DNA of 47,328 bases from Prevotella sp. (lineage in GTDB: Bacteria > Bacteroidota > Bacteroidia > Bacteroidales > Bacteroidaceae): NCBI GenBank assembly GCA_017410365.1, contig JAFQQY010000045.1:1-47328 (forward strand). The letters run 5' to 3'. Made by a program: the position numbers and the translations under genes. Positions 35,359 to 43,467 of this stretch are shown here, piece after piece. How positions within the stretch are numbered: the first letter of the stretch is position 1; the number at the start of each line of letters is the position of its first letter. The notes below the pieces were generated by a model. That model was not told where the DNA came from, searched no databases, and was given only the letters and a program-made list of their open reading frames with translations.

Positions 35359-35462
35359 CTAGGGATTTTGGGATTTAAGGATAATTTTTCTCTCTAGGGA
35401 TTTTGGGATTTAAGGGATTTCTGATTTTAAAATTTTGTGTCTGGGGATTTGGGGATTTGAGG
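35359..35462 (+). repeat. Three dispersed copies of a 22-bp GGGATTT unit
   Basis: CTAGGGATTTTGGGATTTAA-type units at 35359-35380, 35394-35415 and 35441-35462 (the last with several changes). Confidence 0.65.
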
Positions 35463-35464
35463 GA

Positions 35465-35585
35465 TTTCTGTCAAAAAAACATGTCTTTCTGTCAAAAAAA
35501 AACTTGTCTTTCTGTCAAAAAAAAACTTGTCTTTCTGTCAAAAAAATCTGTCTTTCTGTCAAAAAAACATGTCTTTCTGTCAAAA
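35465..35585 (+). repeat. TTTCTGTC-A(7-9) tandem array, phased A-tracts
   Basis: Units of 21, 23, 23, 21 and 21 bases start at 35465, 35486, 35509, 35532 and 35553, with a partial sixth at 35574. Each is TTTCTGTC, then A7-A9, then a short end closing in GTC. The A-tracts recur every two helical turns, so the DNA should be strongly curved. Confidence 0.85.
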
Positions 35586-35742
35586 TCCCGCCGCCGTTTT
35601 TATTAATACGACAGCCGTGGCTGTAATTATTGAGGCTGTTTTCGCAAATGCAAAAAATGTGTGTGACAGAGAGAAAATATGTTTTTGCAGAAAATAGCGA
35701 AAAATGCGTGCAGCAGGGAGATATAGAGGGGTTCCGGGATTT

Positions 35743-35872
35743 TTCACATTTTGCATTTTGCATTTTGCATTTTATGTGGATTCAACCTTTATATTATATA
35801 TATTATTATAATAATATATATAATATAAAATATTTATGATTTTTTCCGAAAACAGTAAATGCAAAATGTGAA
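35743..35872. repeat. Nested inverted repeats around a 42-bp perfect palindrome
   Basis: Outer arms TTCACATTTTGCATTT (35743-35758) and its exact complement (35857-35872). Next to the left arm are further TTTTGCA units (to ~35772). In the middle, 35788-35829 is a perfect, purely A/T palindrome of 42 bases. Confidence 0.85.
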
Positions 35873-36034
35873 ATGTGATTTTTTATATTGACCTAAATCA
35901 AGACATGTTAAATTCTATAGCGAAGACTGTTCTAGGATTCTTACAATTTTCTCCATAAGTTTTTTATTTATTGTTACTAAAACTAGTGCTAGCGTTTTCC
36001 ACTTTTCCCCATTTCCTCATTTCATCATTTTGCT

Positions 36035-36237
36035 TTGTCGCCTAAGATATTTGCCGCGGCGCTGATGACATCGGCTTCGGCTGTGGCACAGAAGAAAATA
36101 GGCGACTTCATAGAGTCGCGCTCAAACAATGCCGACAAGCGAGGTGTGGCATCTTCTCGCTGTTGGACCCTATGCCTGGTGCCATAGAGGCTGTGCACGA
36201 GTTGAGCAAGCACTACGACAACTGTCTAATCATCTGA
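36035..36237 (+). pseudogene. Two fused gene remnants, one of a 5'-nucleotidase
   Basis: One frame from ~36041 gives a signal-peptide-like KIFAAALMTSASAVAQKKIG then DFIESRSNNADKR, resembling the start of an exported protein that I cannot name. At 36148-36237 a different frame gives GIFSLLDPMPGAIEAVHELS, KHYDN and a stop; this matches the middle of bacterial 5'(3')-deoxyribonucleotidases (NT5C family), with both ends lacking. The two pieces are joined out of frame. The last bases overlap the stop region of the minus-strand YbaN gene. Clearly decayed. Confidence 0.6.
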
Positions 36238-36589
36238 GTGTCTTATAAGAAAGTATGTGCCAGGTAATGGCTATGGCCAATGCTATCATCAGGGCACTGA
36301 ACCATGGCTGTTCGTGTAGAATATAGGCACAATATAATAAGGTGAGCCATACCATTGAGACGGAGATAATCTTTGCCCTCAGTGGTATGGTTTTATGCTC
36401 GCGGAAGTTGCGGATATATGGTCCCAGATGCTTCTGGCTGAGCAGCCATTCGTATAGTCGTGGTGAACTGCGGAAATACAACGCCGCAGCAAGCAGAAGA
36501 AATGGGGTGGTGGGCAGCAATGGCACGAAGATGCCCATGATGCCCAGTGCCAAAGCGATACTTCCTATGACTATAAGCATGATTTTCAT
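36230..36589 (-). CDS. DUF454 (YbaN-like) inner-membrane protein
   Basis: 119 residues. N-terminal hairpin of membrane helices with the family phrase LGIMGIFVPLLPTTPFLLLA at ~15-34, YFRSSPRLYEWLL, then two more hydrophobic segments at ~72-90 and ~96-112. The family has no proven role. The start given is the first Met; MLIVIGS three codons in is an alternative. A TAACTTTG box ends only 4 bases before this ATG, so the transcript would be leaderless or nearly so. Confidence 0.88.
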   Translation of the reverse strand: MKIMLIVIGSIALALGIMGIFVPLLPTTPFLLLAAALYFRSSPRLYEWLLSQKHLGPYIRNFREHKTIPLRAKIISVSMVWLTLLYCAYILHEQPWFSALMIALAIAITWHILSYKTLR

Positions 36590-36593
36590 GCTG

Positions 36594-36601
36594 CAAAGTT
36601 A
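36594..36601 (-). promoter_or_regulatory. -7 promoter box of the YbaN-like gene
   Basis: Minus strand TAACTTTG, ending 4 bases before the ATG at 36589. Confidence 0.6.
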
Positions 36602-36645
36602 GGAGTTTTTGTTCATATTCTTTTCGCAGATACGCTTTTTTCTAT

Positions 36646-36653
36646 TATCTTTG
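36646..36653 (+). promoter_or_regulatory. -7 promoter box of the TPR regulator
   Basis: TATCTTTG, ending 8 bases before the ATG at 36662; predicted leader of only a few bases. Confidence 0.6.
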
Positions 36654-36661
36654 CATTTGTT

Positions 36662-38374
36662 ATGAAGCAATTGCAGGGTCTTGTTATAACCGTTTTGTTG
36701 CTTGTGGCTTGCACCAGCAACAATGAAATAGCCCGTAAGCTTGAGACAGCAGAGAAGGCTGTTGACAGTTATCCAGAGCGCGTACTGCTTGAGTTACGTG
36801 CCGATTCTGCATATATATGCAGTCAGAGTGACGGTTATCGTGCCCGCTATATCCTTCTGACAACATTGGCCAAAGACAAATGCTACGAGATGCACAGGTC
36901 GACGGAGGATATGGAGTGGGCTGCAGACTACTCAAACCGACACGGCGCTGACCAAGATATGGCTAACTATCTTCTTGGGCGAGTTTATTCAGACTTGAAC
37001 CGTCAAGCTGATGCCATGCGCTGCTACCTGAAGGCGCAAGAGGCAGGTGGAGGCAAGTCGCGTTGGGCAGCATTGGCATGCAGCAATATCGGCCATCTGC
37101 ATTTTAATCATGGTGAACATGCCAAGGCGCTTCCTTTTTTTGAAAAAACATTGACAATGGCCATGGAACAGGCAGATACGACCATGATGATTTATTCATT
37201 GCGCGACATGGCACGCTATTATAAGATGACATGCAACAGAGACAGTAGTCTGCTGTGCTTTATGAAAGCCGATTCGCTGATAATGCGTTCGCCAAGTCTT
37301 ACTGACCTTACTGAACAGGTATATCCAGAATATATTTCATTGCTTGTTGACATAGACAGAAGCGACATGGCCCGTCGCTTGGTGTCGCTGCTTGCAGAGA
37401 AGAAACCTGAGTGCTACAATCATGGAGCGTTGGCACTTGCCATTGGCAGGATGTATCATCTTGTGGGCAAGAGCGATTCTGCCGAAATATTCTTGCGCAG
37501 AAGTATGGAGAGCAGCAATGTGAACACCCGTGCCGGTGCAGCAATGTATCTTGGCGAGATGAAATATGTAGAAGGTGACTACCCAGAGGCTTATGCCTGT
37601 GCCATGGAGTGTGCGGCTATGATTGATTCTTCTGCTATAATAATGCAGAAGGAGAATGCCAATCTTACAGGAGCATTGGCCAATCAGTTGTCGGTGGAGC
37701 GTGAAAATGCCCGCTTGCAGTTGCATGTGGCGATAGTCATCATCGTGTCTGTGGTGCTGATAGCCGTGGTTGTTGTCTTTATGAAGCATCGCAACAACCG
37801 ACTTAAGCGCAAGGCAGAGCAGTATGAGGCGGCACGGCAGATGATGCAGCGCAGCAGTCAGCAGTATATCGACGAGGCCACAAGAAACATTGAGAAACTT
37901 AACGCGGAGATAGCGCAGGCTAAGAGCAAGAACGACTTGTTGCAGGAGCAGTTGCTCACGCTGAACCGCGAACAGGAGCAGCATCGCCTCAGTATGGCGC
38001 GCGATGCCCAGTCGCTGCAAGCCCAGTTGGCAGGTGCCTTCCGAACAACGGCACTTTACGACCGCCTTGTCCAGTGTGCAGCCAATTCGGCAGTTGCCGA
38101 CGATGCCCTCTGGCAACAGTTGGAAGAGTTTCTTGATGCCAATGCAAACGGTTTCGTTGGTCAGTTGCGACAGTTCTACCCTCAAATCAAATCGCAAGAA
38201 CTCTATGTCTGTTGTCTGATAAAGGTCGATTTCAACAATAGTCAGATAGCCAACATGCTCTGTCGCACGCAGCAGGCGGTAACGAACATGCGCAAGCGTT
38301 TATATTTTAAGATGTTCAATAAAGACGGTGCAGCCGATGATTTGAACTCCTTTATCCGCCTGTTCCCGTATTGA
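36662..38374 (+). CDS. TPR / transmembrane / HTH one-component regulator
   Basis: 570 residues. N-terminus is a lipoprotein-like signal (LLLVAC, Cys 17). Residues ~25-340 are helical TPR-type repeats (e.g. ANYLLGRVYSDLNRQADAMR; AALACSNIGHLHFNHGEHAK). One membrane helix at ~354-375 (LHVAIVIIVSVVLIAVVVVF). A coiled coil at ~380-470. A C-terminal LuxR-like helix-turn-helix at ~520-560 (ELYVCCLIKVDFNNSQIANM, TQQAVTNMRKR). The topology implies a periplasmic TPR sensor reading out directly to DNA. This architecture is common in Bacteroidales and little studied. It precedes the MG2 gene by 165 bases and may control it. Confidence 0.85.
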   Translation: MKQLQGLVITVLLLVACTSNNEIARKLETAEKAVDSYPERVLLELRADSAYICSQSDGYRARYILLTTLAKDKCYEMHRSTEDMEWAADYSNRHGADQDMANYLLGRVYSDLNRQADAMRCYLKAQEAGGGKSRWAALACSNIGHLHFNHGEHAKALPFFEKTLTMAMEQADTTMMIYSLRDMARYYKMTCNRDSSLLCFMKADSLIMRSPSLTDLTEQVYPEYISLLVDIDRSDMARRLVSLLAEKKPECYNHGALALAIGRMYHLVGKSDSAEIFLRRSMESSNVNTRAGAAMYLGEMKYVEGDYPEAYACAMECAAMIDSSAIIMQKENANLTGALANQLSVERENARLQLHVAIVIIVSVVLIAVVVVFMKHRNNRLKRKAEQYEAARQMMQRSSQQYIDEATRNIEKLNAEIAQAKSKNDLLQEQLLTLNREQEQHRLSMARDAQSLQAQLAGAFRTTALYDRLVQCAANSAVADDALWQQLEEFLDANANGFVGQLRQFYPQIKSQELYVCCLIKVDFNNSQIANMLCRTQQAVTNMRKRLYFKMFNKDGAADDLNSFIRLFPY

Positions 38375-38519
38375 CGGCAACGCAACTGATTCCTCGACGA
38401 AAGAGCATTTCCCGATGAAATGGCGGTTTTTTGCTTGGAAAATCCCGTTTTCATCGAATCAACCAAAATTTGTGAAGTTTTTGTGAAGTGAAAAATTATG
38501 TTTGCTATTGCTTTTTCCT

Positions 38520-38527
38520 TACTTTTG
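38520..38527 (+). promoter_or_regulatory. -7 promoter box of the MG2 protein gene
   Basis: TACTTTTG, 12 bases before the ATG at 38540. It falls inside the longer ORF that starts at 38498 and so argues against that start. Confidence 0.6.
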
Positions 38528-38539
38528 CATCATAAAAAC

Positions 38540-41500
38540 ATGAAAGTTATGAGGATTCTACTAATTCTAACCATTGCGATGTGCTCCCTGCTCGGAACGG
38601 CAAGGGCAGACAACATTGACTCAATGCTGATGGCAAGGCAGACGATGTTCGACCGCTTCAGCATCAAGTATCCCCGCGAGCGCGTCTATCTGCACTTCGA
38701 CAATACCTCTTATTATAAAGGAGAACAGATTTGGTATAAGGCATACGTGGTGAACGACGACGATTTCCGTGCCACCGACGTGAGCCGCATACTCTATGTA
38801 GAACTGCTCAACCCTTTGGGCTATCCGATAGAAACCCAAAAACTGAAGATAGAAGACGGGCAGGCAAGAGGCGCCTTTCTGCTCAACGACACGATAAATG
38901 CCGGTTTCTACGAGGTGCGAGCCTATACGCAGTGGATGCTCAACTTCGCATCGGGCGACAAGCACGGATGGCGCCGACTGCACGGCAGAGACATCAGGTT
39001 TCATTACGGTCCGCGCTTCCAGCACTACCTGAAAGGCAATGCCAGTGTGTTCAGCAGGGTGTTTCCTGTATATGAACAGGTAGATAGTGGCCAGTATCAC
39101 AAAAAACTCATTCCTCAACAGGCAAAAGCGACATCACAACTGGTAATGTCGGAAAGGGATAAGTTAATGATAGACTTCTATCCAGAGGGCGGCAATATGG
39201 TTCACGGCATTTCTACGCGAGTGGCTTTCCAGGCGCACAATTCAGCAGGCAGAACTCTCAATGTGGCAGGTGCATTGGTGAGGCGCGGCGACAGTATAGG
39301 ATATTTCAAGACCGACTATGCCGGTAGGGGCGTGTTCCACGTTACGCCAGAAGAAGTTGATGACGACGAACTGCTGGCAGACGGACTGAAACTCAAACTG
39401 ACCTACAACGGCAAGAACTATACATTCAAACTGCCGAAGTCGAAGCGGAAGGGATATGTGCTCAATGTTTTCAACAACGGCAATCAGGTGAAGACCATTG
39501 TCTCACGCAACGACAAGACCGACGGCAGGAAGCTCGGCCTGAGCATAACCTGTCGTGGCAGGTCGCAATATTTCGACATGCTGGATTTGCGACAGATGCG
39601 CAAGGCGCACGTCGTTCTGGACAAGTCGTCGCTGACAACAGGCGTAAACATCGTTACCCTGTTTGACGAGGACGGCAAGACACTGGCGCAGCGAATGATA
39701 TTCGTTGACAATGGCGACATGAAAGGATACAACCTGCAGACCCGATTAGATACTGCCGAGGTGGCACCCTACGACAAGGTGGGCGTGCGCTTCCAACTGG
39801 CTGATGCCGACGGCAAACCGGTGGCGGAGGAACAGACATTCTCCGTATCTGTGACCGATGACAACACTCGTGAGCGGACCTACGACACAGGCAATATTCT
39901 GTCGGGACTGCTCCTGTCGTCGGAGGTGAAAGGATTCATCCCGCATCCTGCCTACTACTTTGAGGCAGACGATGCAGAACACCGTAATGCGCTCGATATG
40001 CTGATGATGGTGCAGGGCTGGACCCGCTACGACTATGACGAGATGATGGGCGTTGAAGACTTCAAGCCTCTGTTTGCCGTAGAAAAATCGCTGATGTTCC
40101 GTGGCAGACTATGGCGTGACAGAGGATTTCATTCCTTTGGCTGGTGGAAGCATCTAAAGGACAGCATTTGGGTTTATTCGGAACTAATTACCGACAAAGG
40201 CCTGATACTTAACGGTGAGGTACAGGTGGGAAAAGATGGAACATTCTATTTCATGTTGCCAGGCATATACGACAAAGGCAAATTGTCACTGACGCTAAAT
40301 AAGCATAGTGCGGAAGAAATAGGAGACGCAAAGGCTGGCGTGGCAGGTCATCTTTTCTCAATGCTAAAGAGAAGACGCCCCAAATTCCTTATAGATAAAC
40401 ACATCGAACCTCTCAACCAATTCTCGCCGCTCCCCAAGAACTACGGCTATTACGAGACTGCAGCACTGAACGACCCATGGGACGAAAACATGTTCAGAAA
40501 AGGTTTCATGGCTGTGCCCAAGAATTACAACAAGTTTGTTTATTACGATCCGCTAAGTCAAACCTATGTCATTAATGAGGTGACGAAAAACAAACGCCGC
40601 CGATGGAAAGACATCCGCCATACAAAACCAACGGCGGTGCTCAAGGTTGACGAGATGATGTCTTGGCTGTCGAATATTATTGGCGACATGGCAGAGTATC
40701 ATACTCCGTATTCCAGAAATCATGACTGGTATATTGACAGGCAGAGTTACTCGTGGTTCAACCAGATGGAGAGCGAGAGCATACGTATGAGTGGACAGAC
40801 AGGGGAGTTTATACGTCCTGACTATTCAACATCCTTTAGTCCTGTTTATAGGGACAACTATATAGATATTAGCAAAACCACTAATTGGTATGCAACATCC
40901 CTCAGCCCTTCATATAGGGACAATGTACCCTTGGCGGAAACCTACATACGTAAGACTTTGGAAGATTGCCCTCATTATTATGGATTGAGAGAACTGCTAT
41001 ATATCTTTGGCCTTGATGGTGGAAACTCTACTTATTATGATGGTTTGAGTGTTGATGGCACATTCTTGACGTATCACACCGGAGTGGGCGACGAGAAACT
41101 GCTCCCAAAGAATGTGAAGTTTTTCCCGTCAGACAAAAATTTTACAAAAATGTATCTCTATGCAGATATAGACAACCGCAGTCAAATTTACAATGGCGGA
41201 CTCTATGGTGGAAATGCAGGAACCCGCGATAGCTTGTCATTGCCATCAACATCGATTTTTAATTTTGTGTCAGAACAGAAATATGCCAATAATGTAGCCC
41301 AACCTGAGTATCTCGGTTTCCGTATCAATTTCCAAGGATATACCAAGCCAACAGAATTCTATTCGCCTGACTATGGCAACATGCCGCTGCCAGAGCAGAC
41401 CGATTATAGGCGTACGGTGTATTGGAATCCGGACGTTCGGACCGACGAGAAGGGACAGGCTGAGATTGAATTCTATAATAACGGATTCAGCAAGAAACTG

Positions 41501-41563
41501 AATGTGTCGGCAGAAGGAATAACTGCTGGCGGAACAACGATAACCACAAAACAGGAGCAATGA
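38540..41563 (+). CDS. Large exported MG2 (alpha-2-macroglobulin-like) domain protein
   Basis: 1007 residues from the ATG at 38540. Signal peptide 1-23 (LLILTIAMCSLLGTARA). Residues ~40-140 are an MG2-type domain (PRERVYLHFDNTSYYKGEQI, IWYKAYVV, AGFYEVRAYTQWM). More beta-rich repeats follow, then a region around PHYYGLRELLYIFGLDGG that sits where related proteins have a TonB-plug-like domain, but degenerate. The end (RRTVYWNPDVRTDEKGQAEI, EFYNNG) is a final beta-sandwich of the macroglobulin type. No thioester CxEQ motif seen. Likely periplasmic or outer membrane; function unknown. Its stop overlaps the next start by 4 bases (ATGA). Confidence 0.82.
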   Translation: MKVMRILLILTIAMCSLLGTARADNIDSMLMARQTMFDRFSIKYPRERVYLHFDNTSYYKGEQIWYKAYVVNDDDFRATDVSRILYVELLNPLGYPIETQKLKIEDGQARGAFLLNDTINAGFYEVRAYTQWMLNFASGDKHGWRRLHGRDIRFHYGPRFQHYLKGNASVFSRVFPVYEQVDSGQYHKKLIPQQAKATSQLVMSERDKLMIDFYPEGGNMVHGISTRVAFQAHNSAGRTLNVAGALVRRGDSIGYFKTDYAGRGVFHVTPEEVDDDELLADGLKLKLTYNGKNYTFKLPKSKRKGYVLNVFNNGNQVKTIVSRNDKTDGRKLGLSITCRGRSQYFDMLDLRQMRKAHVVLDKSSLTTGVNIVTLFDEDGKTLAQRMIFVDNGDMKGYNLQTRLDTAEVAPYDKVGVRFQLADADGKPVAEEQTFSVSVTDDNTRERTYDTGNILSGLLLSSEVKGFIPHPAYYFEADDAEHRNALDMLMMVQGWTRYDYDEMMGVEDFKPLFAVEKSLMFRGRLWRDRGFHSFGWWKHLKDSIWVYSELITDKGLILNGEVQVGKDGTFYFMLPGIYDKGKLSLTLNKHSAEEIGDAKAGVAGHLFSMLKRRRPKFLIDKHIEPLNQFSPLPKNYGYYETAALNDPWDENMFRKGFMAVPKNYNKFVYYDPLSQTYVINEVTKNKRRRWKDIRHTKPTAVLKVDEMMSWLSNIIGDMAEYHTPYSRNHDWYIDRQSYSWFNQMESESIRMSGQTGEFIRPDYSTSFSPVYRDNYIDISKTTNWYATSLSPSYRDNVPLAETYIRKTLEDCPHYYGLRELLYIFGLDGGNSTYYDGLSVDGTFLTYHTGVGDEKLLPKNVKFFPSDKNFTKMYLYADIDNRSQIYNGGLYGGNAGTRDSLSLPSTSIFNFVSEQKYANNVAQPEYLGFRINFQGYTKPTEFYSPDYGNMPLPEQTDYRRTVYWNPDVRTDEKGQAEIEFYNNGFSKKLNVSAEGITAGGTTITTKQEQ

Positions 41564-42261
41564 TGAAGAAAAGAAAAACGAATGTCGTGCTCATTGTGGT
41601 AGTTGCGCTGCTCATGGCTTGCGTCTCTACGCCACCGGCAGGCAAGAGGGATGCATTGTCGCCGATGCAGACGCAGCAGATTGTTGACAGCATAGGCAAG
41701 GCCAAGGGCATAGATAGGATCTGGACCAATGAAGACTCGCTGATAGAAAGACCATACACCGACCGCAAGCAAATAGAGCGTGACGTGGAGAAAATGGTGG
41801 AGAAAAGCACGGAAAAACCGGAAGAGGTGAAGGGCAGCGACCGGTTGATAGACATGCAGGTGTGGGATTCCATTGCTTCGCACCCCTCGCGCGAAGGTAG
41901 TGTGCAGTGGCAGTCGCGCATGAACGACTCGCTCTATTTCAACCTGAAGGTGAGCTATACTGACATGCTGCAACAGGACAGCACTCGCATGCTGGTGCTT
42001 GACGAGGCATACGTAACCCGTCGAGGCAGTATCAGCAGGATGCCTGTGTACTGTGAGAACTTGGAATGCTTTTTCGATTATTCCAAGCCGTTGGCCTTTA
42101 CTTTCAGTACGCGTTTCCGTTTCGACGGTGTCTCGTATAGCATATATGGAAGCTTCGAGGATGCACCTATGGGTGAGGGCGTTAGTATGATGCGTTGCAC
42201 GCAATTACGACTGAGCGACAAGACTCTGCGACGGAGTGAATATCAGTCGAATCCGCGGTAA
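41560..42261 (+). CDS. Lipoprotein of unknown function, coupled to the MG2 gene
   Basis: 233 residues; ATG at 41560 overlaps the previous TGA, and ATG 41563 is equally possible. Signal with lipobox LLMAC, Cys 21. The mature part is charged and helical (EDSLIERPYTDRKQIERDVE, KMVEKSTEKPEEVKG) and then beta-rich with repeated aromatic positions (YCENLECFFDYSKPLAFTFS). No family recognised. The 4-base overlap means translational coupling, so it is probably a partner of the MG2 protein at the envelope. A terminator follows. Confidence 0.75.
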   Translation: MMKKRKTNVVLIVVVALLMACVSTPPAGKRDALSPMQTQQIVDSIGKAKGIDRIWTNEDSLIERPYTDRKQIERDVEKMVEKSTEKPEEVKGSDRLIDMQVWDSIASHPSREGSVQWQSRMNDSLYFNLKVSYTDMLQQDSTRMLVLDEAYVTRRGSISRMPVYCENLECFFDYSKPLAFTFSTRFRFDGVSYSIYGSFEDAPMGEGVSMMRCTQLRLSDKTLRRSEYQSNPR

Positions 42262-42279
42262 ATATCATAAATGTTTGTT

Positions 42280-42314
42280 CTGCTCCAGCTGTCAGGCTGG
42301 GGCAGTTCTTGTTT
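42280..42314 (+). terminator. Terminator of the MG2-lipoprotein unit
   Basis: A 10-bp GC-rich stem (CTGCTCCAGC/GCTGGGGCAG, 6-base loop, one G-T pair) followed by TTCTTGTTT. Confidence 0.8.
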
Positions 42315-42421
42315 CTCCCCTAAAATATGTCTTTGCGTTCAAAAGGACGGTAATAATGGGGCAGTCTTTATGTCTAACAGGGTGGTTGACAGGAGGACAA
42401 CTAAAAAAATAACAGTTTTTT

Positions 42422-42451
42422 TTGCTATTACAGATTAAAGTGTTATCTTTG
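42422..42451 (+). promoter_or_regulatory. Consensus promoter of the DUF3467 gene
   Basis: TTG at 42422-42424, a 19-bp spacer, TATCTTTG at 42444-42451; ATG at 42483. Confidence 0.75.
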
Positions 42452-42482
42452 TCTGACTTTATTAAACATTATTATATATAGT

Positions 42483-42806
42483 ATGAACGAAAATGAAAAT
42501 AAGCAGGGGCTGCAGATCGAGTTGCCCCAGGACGTTGCAAAGGGCAACTATGCTAACTTTGCTATTATAACACATTCAAGCAGTGACTTCGTTGTTGACT
42601 TCGCATGCGTATTGCCAGGATTGCCAAAAGCACAGGTAACAAGCCGTGTTATTCTTGCTCCAGAGCATGCAAAGCGTTTGCTGGCTGCACTTAACGAGAA
42701 TATCGTGAAGTATGAACAGGAATACGGTAAGATACAGATGCCGGCAAACAGACAAGCACCTAAAACCATCGCTCCGTTTAATGTGGGCGGCAAAGGAGAA
42801 GCTTAA
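42483..42806 (+). CDS. DUF3467 domain protein
   Basis: 107 residues, covering the whole family: LQIELPQDVAKGNYANFAII, SSSDFVVDFACVLPG, ARVILAPEHAKRLL-like stretch (SRVILAPEHAKRLLAALNEN). No signal peptide, so cytosolic. The family is short and widespread with no known activity; the fold looks like a small beta-sheet with one helix. It has a full consensus promoter and is followed after 43 bases by a YegP-like gene, likely on the same transcript. Confidence 0.88.
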   Translation: MNENENKQGLQIELPQDVAKGNYANFAIITHSSSDFVVDFACVLPGLPKAQVTSRVILAPEHAKRLLAALNENIVKYEQEYGKIQMPANRQAPKTIAPFNVGGKGEA

Positions 42807-42849
42807 ACCTTAGAACTTACATTTTTCAAATAACTAAAAACAAGAAAAC

Positions 42850-43185
42850 ATGGGAAAATTTGTTATCACAAAGCGTAAGAACGGAGAGTTTCAGTTTAGT
42901 TTGAAGGCTACAAACGGTCAGGAAATACTTGGCAGTGAGGGTTATACAACAATGGCTGCCTGCAAGAATGGTATCGAGTCTGTTAAGAAGAATGCTGCCG
43001 ATGAGGCACGCTTCGAGCGCAAGGAAGCAAAGAACGGTGCTCCTTATTTCGTACTGAAGGCAGGTAACGGTCAGGTGATCGGTCAGAGCGAAATGTACTC
43101 AAGCGAAGCTTCACGCGACAATGGCATCGCTTCAGTAATGAAGAATGCTCCAGAGGCTGAAGTTGTTGATGAGACAGCAGAATAG
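42850..43185 (+). CDS. YegP-like DUF1508 protein, two tandem copies
   Basis: 111 residues made of two ~50-residue DUF1508 units: residues ~2-49 (GKFVITKRKNGEFQFSLKAT, NGQEILGSEGY) and ~53-102 (KNGAPYFVLKAGNGQVIGQS, EMYSSEASRDNGI). The family (UPF0339/YegP) is of unknown function; a stress or nucleotide-damage context has been suggested from its distribution only. Cytosolic. Followed by a terminator. Confidence 0.9.
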   Translation: MGKFVITKRKNGEFQFSLKATNGQEILGSEGYTTMAACKNGIESVKKNAADEARFERKEAKNGAPYFVLKAGNGQVIGQSEMYSSEASRDNGIASVMKNAPEAEVVDETAE

Positions 43186-43203
43186 TTTAATCAAGTAATA
43201 TAT

Positions 43204-43244
43204 AAATGGGAAGGCAATACACGATTGTCTTCTCATTTTTTTTG
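43204..43244 (+). terminator. Terminator after the YegP-like gene
   Basis: A 14-bp stem (AATGGGAAGGCAAT/ATTGTCTTCTCATT, two G-T pairs, 5-base loop) followed by an 8-T run. Confidence 0.85.
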
Positions 43245-43375
43245 TATGATTACTTTGTCTTGCTTGTTGAATTCGCATCTTGTTAATTATGTTTAATAAT
43301 GTTATATAAAGTTAAATCAAAAAGTGCTTTTGTTTTTTTGTTCTATATAATTTAGGTGTTTTGGATAAAGTTTTA

Positions 43376-43383
43376 TACCTTTG
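43376..43383 (+). promoter_or_regulatory. -7 promoter box of the str operon
   Basis: TACCTTTG, 84 bases before rpsL. TTG at -33 is not at consensus distance. Confidence 0.6.
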
Positions 43384-43467
43384 CACCCCAAAAGCGCCCA
43401 AATATGGGTGTATTATGTACATTTGACAATAAACAATATAATATAATAATTTAAAAATCAAACAATT

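Larger units (their letters stand above)
35043..36035. other. Gene-free, repeat-dense interval
   Basis: About 1 kb without a believable gene. In order: a GC-rich stretch with an imperfect hairpin (35079-35107); 10-bp tandem repeats; a GGACAT hairpin; a CCTCCCC hairpin; three 22-bp GGGATTT units; five phased A-tract units; a small ACAGCC/GGCTGT hairpin (35610-35623); TTTTGCA repeats around a 42-bp palindrome; and ordinary AT-rich DNA from 35880 on. Open frames here are low-complexity translations of the repeats. Confidence 0.8.

Noticed and set aside
35465-35585. A-tract array as a CRISPR
   Set aside because: No unique spacers, units abut each other, no cas genes nearby.
35403-35839. Short ORFs rich in LSKK/LSVKK or LTERHVF on the other strand
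   Set aside because: They are translations of the 21-23-bp repeat array, with no start signals and no stable frame.
36025-36213. 62-codon minus-strand ORF
   Set aside because: Antisense to recognisable plus-strand gene remnants; no promoter or family.
37337-38197. Minus-strand 286-codon ORF over the TPR regulator
   Set aside because: Antisense shadow; His/Leu/Cys-rich composition and no family.
38498-38539. Longer start for the MG2 protein
   Set aside because: It contains the TACTTTTG promoter box and would hide the signal peptide behind extra residues.
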